Assembly (NCBI GenBank): GCA_033557835.1
Contig: JAWQRO010000446.1
Coordinates: 1-38,930, forward strand
Length of the DNA: 38,930 bases
Source of the DNA: Helochares maculicollis
Lineage: Eukaryota; Arthropoda; Insecta; Coleoptera; Hydrophilidae
Reading direction: 5' to 3'
Part shown: piece by piece, positions 1 to 11,530 of the stretch
Layout: each line of letters opens with the position of its first letter
How positions within the stretch are numbered: position 1 is the stretch's first letter
Position numbers and translations under genes: made by a program
Notes under the pieces: model-generated
Databases searched by the model: none
What the model was told of the DNA's origin: nothing
What the model saw: the letters and a program-made list of their open reading frames with translations, nothing else

Positions 1-46
<46 letters not shown>
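1..46. repeat. (AT)n microsatellite at the left end of the window
   Basis: A perfect AT dinucleotide run starts at the first base of the window and then passes into a short T run. Its true length cannot be known because the window begins inside it. Confidence 0.97.
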
Positions 47-49
<3 letters not shown>

Positions 50-54
50 TATAT

Positions 55-90
55 AGAGAGAGATAGAGAGAGAGAGAGGGAGGAAGAGAA
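55..90. repeat. Imperfect (GA)n purine-rich repeat
   Basis: A GA-dominated run with a few interruptions adjoins the AT microsatellite, making a compound simple repeat. No coding signal is visible in it. Confidence 0.85.
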
Positions 91-3060
91 GGCTGCTTGA
101 GAGTGTTGTGAAATGTACTTCTTAGAGCCTCAGCTTTATTACGGAAATAATCAACAGTCTAATTATTTTTACAACAATTTTCGATTTATATGTATTTAGC
201 AATAGTTTTCGCATTTAATAAATTCATTGTTTTTAAATAAAAGCCATTTTGTCAATATAGTCAATATTGAAAGATACTCGTTAGAACAGTATTTTTTAAG
301 ACACCACTTATTCTTATTGTGCACGCTCCCAAAATCAGCTCTGCTCATAGGTAATAAATATTAAACGGCAGAGATTTTTCATATGTGCACTAATTATTGT
401 CGCTGAAATCGTAAATACTTTTTAAATTACTAGTCTTATTTTTACAGCTTAAAGGATTTAGTTTTTGGCAGAAATGGTATAAAAAACATTACTTTGCTTA
501 GCTGCTTTGCTGTATGAAATTAGATTGTTTCAGCATATATCACTACAAAGTTTGCGAAATAAAAATAGTGTATCCTAACGAATTCTATTGATTTGCACAG
601 AATAACTTGTTTACGACCATCAATCGTTCAATGCACTAGTGATAATATGATTTCTGGGCATCAGGCCTATAGTTAGCAATAAAATGTCTATAAAGTGCAG
701 AATCACCCCTGAGATAATAGTATGATAGATAGAACCCAATGGACCAGAAAGGAAGAACTTGCGATCAGAGATGGGCTTTGTCTCCGCCATTACAATCAGT
801 ATTGTAGATGTTAATCGCGCACCGTGAGAAAGGCATTTCGTGACAACTTATGTTAGACTAACTGACAGCCTAAGGGGTACATGGTTATTTTTTGCCTAAC
901 TAGTCCTGTTCTTCTAATACTAGCGCAGACATTACAAACCAGCACTCTCTGTGTTTATATCTAAGAGCGGCCAGTATGAGATTCATTTTTATCGATTCAT
1001 CTCGCACTTCTGGAAAAGTTTGTTAACCTCTTTGCTTAACCCACAAATCAACTGGGCACGTTGCAACATCACGATTCTTAATAACAACGATATTGTCGAC
1101 CGATCTAAATTGAAACTTTTTAACTTCAACTATTTGCGATCAACTATTTTAATTGGTTTATAATAAGGGGTCAAATATTTTGATGGTTGAAGTTTGCAAC
1201 GTCTACTCAGCTTTTAATATGGATTAGGGATTGTGATGATAGCTGTCGTAAGTACTGGTGCATTTTTATAAATTAATGAATACTCCGTTATTTAGATTTT
1301 CCGTTGTTAATTGAGCACGAATTTATATATGGTTCTGTAGAAAATTCATGCGTTCAAGCTTGATACGTTCAAGGCTGTTCATATCGTAAAGCGTATAGAA
1401 TGGTCATGAAGCGTATGGTTAGGTCAAGCTTCACCTAAAGTTTCGTTTGTAGAATTATGTTATTAAGTTAGTAGAATCTTAAAGTAAATCCCGTCGTTGC
1501 ATCAATTATAATTCAGAAAGTTGCACGACGATGATGGGATTTCTCATTCCGCAGACAACTCCAGCATTTTAAGTAATCCTTCATCACCGATTTACTTTGC
1601 ATTTTCTATTTGTCGCTCGCTCGGATTACTTAGTTGGTTGTTTTGCATTCAGTTTGCCCATCGCTTCTTCGTATTGGATGTTACGCTGTTCAGGATGAAT
1701 AATAATTATTTGTATACTCGGGGTTATTTTTTATGGCCCAAACGTCGACACTTGGGAAATGCACAGCAGATGAGGAATCTTAAATGATTTGTAGCAAGAA
1801 GGCTTTATTTTGTTTGTGCGAGCGAAAATGTTTTGAAAGTAATTAAATAATATTTGTTGGGTTTAGTATGACCAACATGCATACCTATCAGTATATTTCA
1901 AAATAATACGATAAATAGTGAAATTTCCAAAAATTTAGATATAAATATTGTGATAGAAATTGAAATGTAATTTCATCAAATATTAGGTTTGAAGCGAAAT
2001 GCTCAAGTTCAGCTTACCTCACGTCAAACTAAATAAAATAAGCTCGTAGGGTTTCTACTGCGTACACACAAGCGTGAACGAATTTGTTCTGAAGCGGTTG
2101 TATCTAGCACGTATTAATAAGTTGTGCACATTTATGGCTGGCACTTAATAGTCAATTTCATGAGTTGGAAGTATACGCAAAGATTTACAAGACTATATAT
2201 AGCCAAATTGAAAACCAACACAAATAGTCTTATTGGAATAAAAAGCGTTGCTTATTATATAACTATTTTGTATTGGAAATAAGAGCAAAATCTAAGAAAA
2301 AGCACTTTCAAAATCACTATTATAGTAATAGATTTCTCTTTTGCCTGTCGCAAGTGTAAACATTTAAGTCAATTGTAGTTTTATCCTAAAATTTTATAGT
2401 AATGAATAAACTGCCTGAAAAGTTGTTATGAAATATTAAAAACAATATGGAAAAATTTAAAGCTCAAGCAAAAAGAGGGTTGCTCAAAAACGTGTTTAAC
2501 GTTTGTAAAAATAATAAAATTTGGTGAAATTCTTTTCGTCAAGTTGCCTTTTACTAAAGGCAGTACTTTGAAGAAGATGATATTAGAAAAATGTGTTAAT
2601 TATTTCTATAGTTCAGTGTTTTCATTTAGATCAAAAACATATTGTATTTAATAATAGCAATTTTTTAATAGGAATTATAAACTTAACTTTCATAAATACA
2701 ATTTACAATATATTTTTAATTTTGTAAAAACGCAAAATCTTAAATATCTCCAATTAAGACTAAAAGGGCTTAGACTATTTTCAAAATAATAGTTCATATG
2801 TATAGTAAAATGTGCCGAATATATTTAATGACATTAATTTCCAATTTATATTTTATAACTAAACCAGATTATATAAAGATCATAAAAAATTCTGTTTTAA
2901 AATCAACCATTCTGTCTCAATATACATGACAGGACGTTGCCAGAAAGAATATCAATTATAATTGCATAATATTTATGCTATTTAAATTAGTGTAAGCAAT
3001 ATTAACTAGTTGTTGGACTTATTTCTCTTCTTTTCGACAGGTCACACCCTATTTACGTTT

Positions 3061-3073
3061 ATATATATATATA
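3061..3073. repeat. Short (AT)n run
   Basis: A 13-base alternating AT tract in the downstream intron. It is common in AT-rich DNA and has no evident function. Confidence 0.8.
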
Positions 3074-4218
3074 GATAAAATCTCACATTAAAGTATTTCA
3101 CAATGGAAGCACATTTTAACTCACATCTAATATTATTGCTTACTGTTTGCCTAACATTGAATTTAGAACAGAATTAACTGCAAGGCAAGAAGACGAATAA
3201 CAATGGCAATAACAAGGCATACATCAACATTGACACTTGTTAATAAACATAACAGTACTAGACGCATAAGACGTAACTTGAACAGGGAACTATAGTATGT
3301 ACCGCAACTACAACGCTGCTGCGTGGTATAGATGCTTGCAGTAAAAGAAGTTTTATGAGATATGGAGGAGATTGCAATTTTGTGCCCGAGGCAGTTAATA
3401 GTTCGCACATAACTAGGTTTACCTAAAGTCTTTGGAATTTATTCTAAAGGTCAGCAAGGGTCAAACGCCCTCAAAGAGAAGAGATCGGCAATGCAAATAC
3501 AGTAACCGAGAGACCGACGATGCTTGTTAACCAGGAACTTAATAGACAGAGAAAAATCAACATTCATATCGGTATCCTGTGATCGTATTCCATAGAAAAT
3601 AATTAGGTATAAATTAAATGGAAAAATCTCAATTTGGTTTTATTGCCGCCCATCTATAATTAATCACTTCCAAAGATCGGACGATAAAAAGTAACCAACT
3701 TCAACAAATTGTACACATAAACATATGATAGTATAATCCAATAACGTCGCAATTTTTATTCGGACACATTTTTTTCCCTTTCACTCTTTTTCAGAATCGT
3801 TGGTCAATTTTTATATAGAAGTTAGACAATATGGCTCTATAACGATGATGAATGCTAAAGCAAGTTGTCTTTGGAAACTCTCTTTGGGTAGAATACATTT
3901 TGTTCTGCACCCAATCTTAGGAAGGCATGCACATTATTTCTGGAGGACAATAAAAGTTAATAGGAAAATAATGAATATAAACAATCTAAGAATGGAAAAG
4001 AGTGAAATAATATTATGTTGCAATAAGATCCCTGATATAAGATCGCAATTTGTCACTATATCGCTCAGCAGGGGACCGCAGCACTAGCAGGAAGCAAGCG
4101 GAGCCGCTTAGATATCGGGCTGCATCGGGGGTCTCAATCAGCCATATCTATAAACTAAGAACATTACATTTACCAAGAGACAAGACAGATCGTGCACTAA
4201 ATGTATTGTTATAGTTGC

Positions 4219-4246
4219 CCCAAGTTATTATAAAATTGAACTTGGG
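4219..4246. repeat. Inverted repeat with 8-bp stem
   Basis: CCCAAGTT at 4219-4226 pairs exactly with AACTTGGG at 4239-4246 across a 12-base AT-rich loop. It sits inside a patch less AT-rich than the surrounding intron (about 4040-4330). Confidence 0.6.
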
Positions 4247-7200
4247 TCACAGCGAGTTTAACCTCCCGATCGTCGATTAGGATCATCCACATCGGCGGGA
4301 CTCTCTTATCTCCCGGTAGAACTTTTGTCTCTAGGTGATTAATGAATGCTACAAATGGCAAATTCTATTTTGTTTCTAAACCTAGTGATTAGCATATACG
4401 ATAATGCATCTTAAATTATACGTGTACAAGTTCTAGGCTCTGTTTATGCGCGGAAAGACACTCCTTATGCCTTAGATCTATGGTTATACTGGAACGATCA
4501 TCTCGCCGACGGACTAACTGTTGAGGTAAATGTGCATTTGTGAATTAGTACTAGCAATAATAGAAATAGTTTTTACCTAGTTAGCATATATTTTGAACGC
4601 TGGAATACTAATTTTAATTACAAATAGTTGGTTCATTTTTGATTGCATGATCAACAAAATTCAAGCTACACCCAGCTTTAATAATTGACAGTACCAAAAC
4701 TGTATAAAATATGTATATAATGTCTCTAGTTTATGAAAAAACTTTCTTTCTGCAAAAGCTTGGCATATTTTATAATAACAATAATAAAATATTAACAAAC
4801 GAAAATAGAAAACGATGATGGGATAAGACATAGCATATACCTTAAGAATGGTAGTGCTAATTTTCATCAATTGTATTTTCTATTTTATTGCAAAATATTT
4901 AATAAATTGTCAATATAAACTTTTGGTTAATATAAGTATATACCGCTTGTCACTTAACCTCAAGAGAAAAAGAATTTTAATACTGTTTTGATTATTTAAA
5001 ATTCAAAGAACCATACATAAATAGTACAATAGCCCTGAAATAATAAGCAACTATTCATCTATATTCTAGTAGTGAAAAATACAGAAATTGGTTCCATATC
5101 AAAGACAACCAATAAACTGTAAAAAATATTTACATTTTGTTTTCAATTAGAGTTCAATAATCAAAAAGGGAATGATAAAAAGTATTTATATAAAGCAATA
5201 GCATTCTATTTCAAATGTAATCAAAAAAGGACTACATAAGTATCATCAAAGTTCAGTAGAAACAGTAATTATCTTGATACATAGAGAATCTTGTTTAAAG
5301 TTGTTTTAGTATAGTTTACAGTTGAATCAGACCAATCATTAAACAATGGTGACAGTTTATGGTTAATTGTATCAAAAGCCTTTATCCAGATGGAATGAGA
5401 AATATCGGCAGTCTAATAATGCCTTCCATACAAAATTCCGTTGTCGATGCACCCATACTATTGCTTTCTGACCAGGCTTGTTAGTGTTAATCTATCGAAA
5501 AAATCTTAAAATCACAGATAACAAAATTCGCATTTTTCAAAAACCACCGAAAATATGTTTCGGGGATCATAAATTTGTAATTTTAATTTAAAAAAACATC
5601 ATTTATTTTATTGGACTGTTTTTAGATTGCTGTTGGAAGAAGCAAAAATGGCGTAGAGGTACAAAGCCGTTGAAAAAGCTCTCCATGAAAAAGTTTTGCA
5701 CACGTGTTCACTATTTACGCCCCTACTGCACCCGAATGCACGGCCATCGAAACAAACGAAGTATAAATCATCGATCCTAACGAAGTGGCCGGGAGTCCCC
5801 CCGTACCTCTTGCAGACATGTTTGTTTGGGAATGAGAGAGCAAAAATACAATCACTTATAACTGTTTGTCATTAATGGATTCATCGTGATTTTTCAAGTA
5901 ATAATATTACATCAAACGGGTATTGCGTTCGGGAGATGTTTGATAAACTGCCTACATGAAGAAAGAAGAGGCCACGTATTGAAGAACCAAAGTTTAACCG
6001 AATACCAACCACAGGCGATCAAAATCTATGCGAGATAGTTAATTTATTCATTGAATGTAATAGAAGTGATTGAAGCTGGTGTACTAGGACCCTCGCTTTC
6101 AATTTAGTTTTTTCTCCTACATGGCCGCATGAGTCCAAATAATTGAACACTGCCAAATCAAGAATGTCTAGCATTAGTTTTTACTCAAGTTGTTTCTATT
6201 TGTATCATACAGCGCAATGTTAATTAAAATTTCGTCTGAGATTATCTCGGCTAATATTCTATTGCCGATTGCATTTAGACTACAAATGCAAAAAAGCCTA
6301 GAAGTCGTGCTGGGTTACTAATAACTTACGAAGTGTTTAGCAATCGGTACTTCGAGCAAATGGGAAATGGAACGTGATTCACAATCAGCCTTTCTCTTGA
6401 CTGGAAGAATTGGAAGCACTTGAAGTATCCGAGAATATGTTGAAGAGTTGTCCGCAAATTCAAGATCTTCAAGAGTTTAAGATTAACAAGTCTTTAAGTT
6501 TAGGAAGTCTTCAAGATATGTAAGATTATAAGAGGAGACAGATTTTAAAATTTGCAAGAGATGCGCTTAGGACTAGTTATGTTTCAGCAGGTTCTAAGAA
6601 ATTAATATAAATACGACTAACTATTACATAAAAGTTTAAAAATACCGGACTCGAAAGGTCGCAAAAACATTACATTATTTTAATAGTGTGTAACAATTTA
6701 ATTTGTGAGAGAAAAAATTAATAAGTGCTTACAGATTATGAAATTAGATGGAGATTGGAAATAATAATAATTCAAGATATCCAATCAACATTTGTAGTTT
6801 TGTAGGTACATCCAAGAAACAAATCGAAATTTTAATATTCATAGAATAAGGTCCCGCCAGCGTAGGCACAAGAAGAAAGGAATAAGTTCAACGGAGTTCC
6901 TAGAAAAGTCGAAGATGGAGAATGGTCCTGACACCTCTGGCAGATATAAGACAACTGACTTTACCGACATCGTGGGCGGTTAGAAGAATGTTTTTTTATT
7001 ACGGTGTTTTGTTGATTATTAGATGTTTGCGTTCCGTTTTAGCCGTGATCCACAGATTTGTATTTGTCAATATTAAAAGGTTTATAAATACAATTTGGGG
7101 CCACACAATAACTTTAAGTGTCTCACATTTCATTTAAACTTGTCGGTCACGACAGAGTTATCGCCGGAATTTAGGTGTAATTGACAGCTACCTTTGATAA

Positions 7201-7368
7201 AATATTTATGGTACAAGCCCGACTATAGTTTTTGATTGCAGAAAGGAATATAAATCTTACCCGCGAAAGCTTCAAAGATATTTGTGTTTATATTTTATGT
7301 GCTTTTTGTGTTTTAATGCAATTATCTCTATGAGCAATAAAAGGATGTCTTCAGTGGATTGTACTTAC

Positions 7369-8305
7369 CAGTATCCATGGCGACAAGGGATAAAATGTAT
7401 TCGGATTGAATTTCCCTGTCTAAAGCTCGCAAGAGGGATATCTCTCCAGTAGACGCGTTGATACGAAAGATGTCCGTGTCTCCTTCTTTGATGAAGTAAC
7501 GCACTAAAGAGTTGAATGGAGGAGTGTCGGCGTCATAAGCTTGTACTGTGATTACGTAACCTCCATTTGGGGGGATAACGTTTTCCATTACATATGCAAT
7601 GTATGGGGAGTCCAAGAACGTGGGTGGATTGTCGTTGATATCGGATACAGAAATTGAAATTTCGGCATTATCAGATCTTACTACATCACCATTGATGTCT
7701 CCAGCGCAATCTTCAGCTCTTACGGTTAATAAATAGCGCGATTTCCTTTCGTAATTGAGATTTTTTGCTACTCTTACTATACCGGTGTCTTCGGCAATAC
7801 TAAAATCCCGGTTGACGTCACCAGAGCTTATGGAATAACGCACTCGCCCATTGAGGCCATCATCAATGTCAGTGGCTGAAACTTGCAAAACGCTAGCACC
7901 TATGGAGGCGTTTTCTGCAATTGAGGCACTATATTGCTTTGGATCAAAAACAGGGCTGTTATCATTTTCATCCACAACTTTGACAAAGATTTTGGTTTGG
8001 GTTGATCGCGGCGGATCGCCCCTATCTTTGGCTGTGACGAGTAAAGTGTAGTTATTTTTAAATTCTCGGTCGATTCTTCCGGATACTTTGAGAAGACCAT
8101 CGACTGGACCCAAGGAGAAGATTCCGTTGGAGGATGGATCGCTGACTAGAGAGTATTCGATATATCCATTTCGGCCCTCATCTTTATCGATAGCTTTGAT
8201 GGCCATAACCACTGTGTTAACTGGGATATTCTCTGTGACTGATGTTTCGTTTGGAGTGATGAATTCAGGAGATATGTCATTCACATCCTTTAGAACGATG
8301 GTAAC
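7369..8305 (-). CDS. ft: Fat-like cadherin, internal exon 5 of 5 (linker, repeats D and E, most of repeat F)
   Basis: This is the largest exon here: 937 nt, entering at phase 0 (acceptor GAATTTCAG) and leaving at phase 1 (ACT G|GTAAGT). The linker is DVNDISPEF. Repeat D has TENIPVN, DKDEGRNG, IDRE, TAKDRG and the linker DENDN. Repeat E has AENAS, DIDDGLNG, LNYER in place of DRE, RAEDC with a long following loop, and the linker DINDN. Repeat F has MENVIPPNGGY, YDADTPP, INASTGEI, LDRE and ends in AMDTG. Sequons are visible at NET, NYT, NAS and NAS. The codons after AMDTG read straight into a GTAAGT donor, so residues beyond it are intronic. This exon gives the clearest match to Fat/FAT4. Confidence 0.9.
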
Positions 8306-11300
8306 CTGAAATTCAAAATATAAGACTATTTAAAAAACAATTCAAAATAGCCATGTGTCAAATATTTCATATAATCTTAAGAGCTACTTATCACAATTAA
8401 GTACTGAATTTCCAAACTATATGCCTTGAAACTGTGAATATGTGTATTTTCCGTTCTACATAAAAGAAAGTCATCTGCTATTAAAACCATTTTAAGACAT
8501 ATTAGAAAACGACTATGATTTCATCGTTATTTGTTACGTCTTAAATCAATGACATGATAAACCGCCTGACAGGGTTTTGAAGCGAGAATACAATAGATTA
8601 GGTGTAAATTATTACCATTTTCTAACGTATATTCGTATACACATACTTTTTTTTATATTTCAGTTATATTATCGGTTTATGAAGACTACATTGAAAATAT
8701 GAAAAACAAAAAATGATTAATTGTGCACTACTTTTTAAATCAAATACCATGCTTTTATTACCGAAGCTTGATTGATTTTCGTAGAGGGTTTTTGTTTTAA
8801 TGTTGTAATAAAAATAGTGAGTTGGTAACTAAGTGATTGTTGATTTTGTCTACAGATAAATTATACACTATCTTTTGTTTCGTTCAAAGTAATTGACCTA
8901 TATTTTGTAGATGTCCTTTAGTTCGGTTTATATTCCAATTAAAATTCAAAAACAAGGCGTGTACTTCAAACATATTTTATTGTATTATTTCCAAAAAGAC
9001 GAGAACGCACCGCAATTACACAAGAAGTTATGAACCGTGTAGAAAGTATTTATATAAAGCCTTAAAAGAAAGGTAGTGTCAAAATTGGTATGCTATTGTC
9101 GATTCAGATCGTCATATCAATATATATGCAGCAGCCTCTAAATGGTAACATTTTTAATGTCGAATCATACTTAACTATGACACTGCCGGAATTCATTAAC
9201 AAAAACGGACAATACTGATATATTTTTAAGCACAAATGTGGAATTTTCATTATTAAAAATTCGAAACCAGTTAGTTGCCAACCCAATAAATCAAATAACA
9301 AATAAATTTACTTATTGCCTTCGTAATAATAATCGATGATAATGCTCCTAACTAATAAAAACTTTAATGGGTATATAATTTTGTAGTCAAAATAAAACGA
9401 AGTTGAAAAATTGCTTTAGTTTTTAACAAACAAATGTAATTCACAAACACCCCCAAATTAGAAGAGTGATGGTGCTTGTCATTACATAAATCTAACAGTC
9501 AGAACGCTACTTAAATGTAGTTCGCTTAGCAATAATAATAGGATACAGTCGCTGATACGATTGGTACTCGTGATTTATGATTTATTTGCTAGCAACAACT
9601 TCAAATATCTTATACAACTTTATTTGCAACGCCAATCAATCAAGCCAAATAAAATGATCAAAACTTAACCTTTCCTTACTTGCAATTAGAAAATTATTCA
9701 ACAATTTGAAAGGTATTGTAAAAAATGGATGTAACGTTTCAACCAATAAATCAATAACTACTATTACTACTACCGGTAACTGTAAAACTGCTCAATAGTT
9801 TGAAAGTAAATTGTTTGAACAAATCTTCTAACGTAATTTATCAAAAATGCAAATGATTTTTTAATGTTATGCAATTGGTGGAAATGCAGCAGGTATCATA
9901 TGAGCGAATTTCGGCAATAAATCAATTTCGTTATGCTTAAAGGTTATGTTAGCTTATAGTGTGCGTATAAGTAAGGAAGGACAGCCCAAATTGAATTTTT
10001 CACAATAAATTTAAGGATTTTCTTTAATAGTCAAATGACGCACCGCTACCTGATTGCATTTTGTTTGCTAGAAACGAATTAATAGTTAAGTAATTGAAAA
10101 TTATATACCTTGAAATCAATGTTTGCGTTCAATTAAATGCAAACCCATGTGCAGCTTTCGGATTTACAGTAGCATTAAAATTTAAAAACCTATTTTGAAT
10201 GAGCTTACGACATTTCTTCTTTTATAGTGGTTTTTATGACTTATAAAGTTCTGTTATGTTGTAAATTTAAATTTCTTAGCTGCTTTAAATTTGAATATTT
10301 TTTATAACCAAATGACACTACTTGCCGCTGCAACGTTGTACCACCATCTTTGATTATGTAGTAGCTGGTGCATTTTGTTTCTAGAATTAAGGAAGTTTAT
10401 ATACCACATTTAAATTGTGGACTTTTATCTATTTGTATATTGATGCAATATTTTTCTGAATGGAAGAATATACACATTAGATGGTGTCAACATGCAAAAG
10501 CGTTTAAAAGAAGAGGTTCGTAAAAAGCGCTGTTTGTATGAAGTGGTCTAGGTACTATGAAGAGGTATCTACATGCTTAGAGATATGTTCATATGCTATA
10601 GGATTGTAAACAATGTAGAGTTGCAGTAACTTATGATAATCTCAATCAGTTACATATGGTATTCGGTACTAATGGTAATTTTAGTTTGGTTCGGGAAGTC
10701 TGAAGAATTTAAACATTTTGGTTACATCATTATAAGCCGACAAGTCGTGAATGACTACTTGTTTTCATTATCTATTATACCTTTCACCTATGACCTCTTG
10801 TAAAATGGCTTACACTTGAGGAACGCTGTTTTACAGCCTTTTACAAATATTCCGTACAAAGTTCCTAGTACATGGTACATGCATGTATATTTATGAGGGC
10901 TCGGTTGAAGATTTTTGTCTTCCTATCGGACATGCGGTTTAATGGTTCAATTTGGTAAATTTATGGCTTTCTTATATATGGAAATTATTTAGACAATAAC
11001 AGTATGGCTATTAATTTTTTGACGGTACGTTTCAAACACGTTTTTTAATATTAGACCTCCAAGAGCAAGAGGCAAAAGAACTCTTTTGAATGACCACCAA
11101 GACAATGTGACAAAAACACCAATATTTTATGACGAAAGATTTATATTTTACTGCTAGAATAACAATTATGTAAAGGATATTTTACGACGGTATCACATGC
11201 AATAAATGTATAATTTATAAGTGGTTTGAATGCCATAAAGTAGTCAACACTTTACATGTGGGTGACATCATTCTTATCAGGTTTCAGTGTGGTAGTCATG

Positions 11301-11342
11301 GATGAGTGTGGGCTCATTGCAAAAAAAAATAATGCGACTTAC
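8306..11342 (-). other. Intron between exons 4 and 5 (3037 bp)
   Basis: The donor is GTAAGT at the 11342 end and the acceptor is TTTCAG at the 8306 end. The interior is AT-rich with no coding similarity, RNA gene or transposon that I can recognise. The exons on both sides join exactly at STVQ|VTIVL, leaving no room for a missed constitutive exon. Confidence 0.85.
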
Positions 11343-11530
11343 CTGTACGGTGGATGACAGCCTTTTCTCTGGGGCTGCTGCTTGATCTGTAGCAGTGACC
11401 ACCAAGTTGTAAAGTCCTTGTGTCTCTCTGTCTAATATCTTTGTAGTGAAAATAGTTCCATTGGCTGCGATGCGAAAATCGCCCCTTTCATCTCCTGATG
11501 TGATGCTGTAAGCTATTTTCCCATTGACAC
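11343..11530 (-). CDS. ft: Fat-like cadherin, internal exon 4 of 5 (rest of repeat C)
   Basis: This exon has 188 nt, enters at phase 1 and leaves at phase 0. The acceptor is TTTTTCGTGCAG and the donor is GTACAG|GTAAGT. It completes the split glycine codon, then reads VNGKIAYSITSGDERGDF, a sequon in NGT, LDRETQG, LYNLVVTATDQ and finally SSTVQ. These are the C to G strands of repeat C. The next exon opens with VTIVLKDVND, which closes the repeat. The acidic-then-basic stretch APEKR before the last strand also occurs in my memory of Fat/FAT4. An in-frame extension upstream of the acceptor is intronic and not cadherin-like. Confidence 0.85.

Larger units (their letters stand above)
91..7368 (-). 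other. Downstream intron of the fat gene, incomplete; no exon recognised
   Basis: The donor GTAAGT at 7368-7363 opens an intron that continues off the left end. I looked for DxNDN-type motifs, DRE motifs and pyrimidine-AG acceptors on the minus strand and found no cadherin-like segment. The next exon should restore a phase-1 glycine codon and read on as a G strand. Open frames of 60-95 codons here (for example 3800-4087 and 3163-3408) show no recognisable family. Patches at about 4040-4330 and 5640-5830 are less AT-rich but otherwise unidentified. Confidence 0.7.

Noticed and set aside
3800..4087. 95-codon plus-strand ORF as a small gene
   Set aside because: No domain, signal or splice context is recognisable, and open frames of this length are expected by chance in a window this size.
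7851..8309. Plus-strand and alternate-frame ORFs overlapping exon 5 (7851-8051, 7900-8100, 8088-8309)
   Set aside because: They are shadows of the real minus-strand cadherin exon and contain no recognisable domain.
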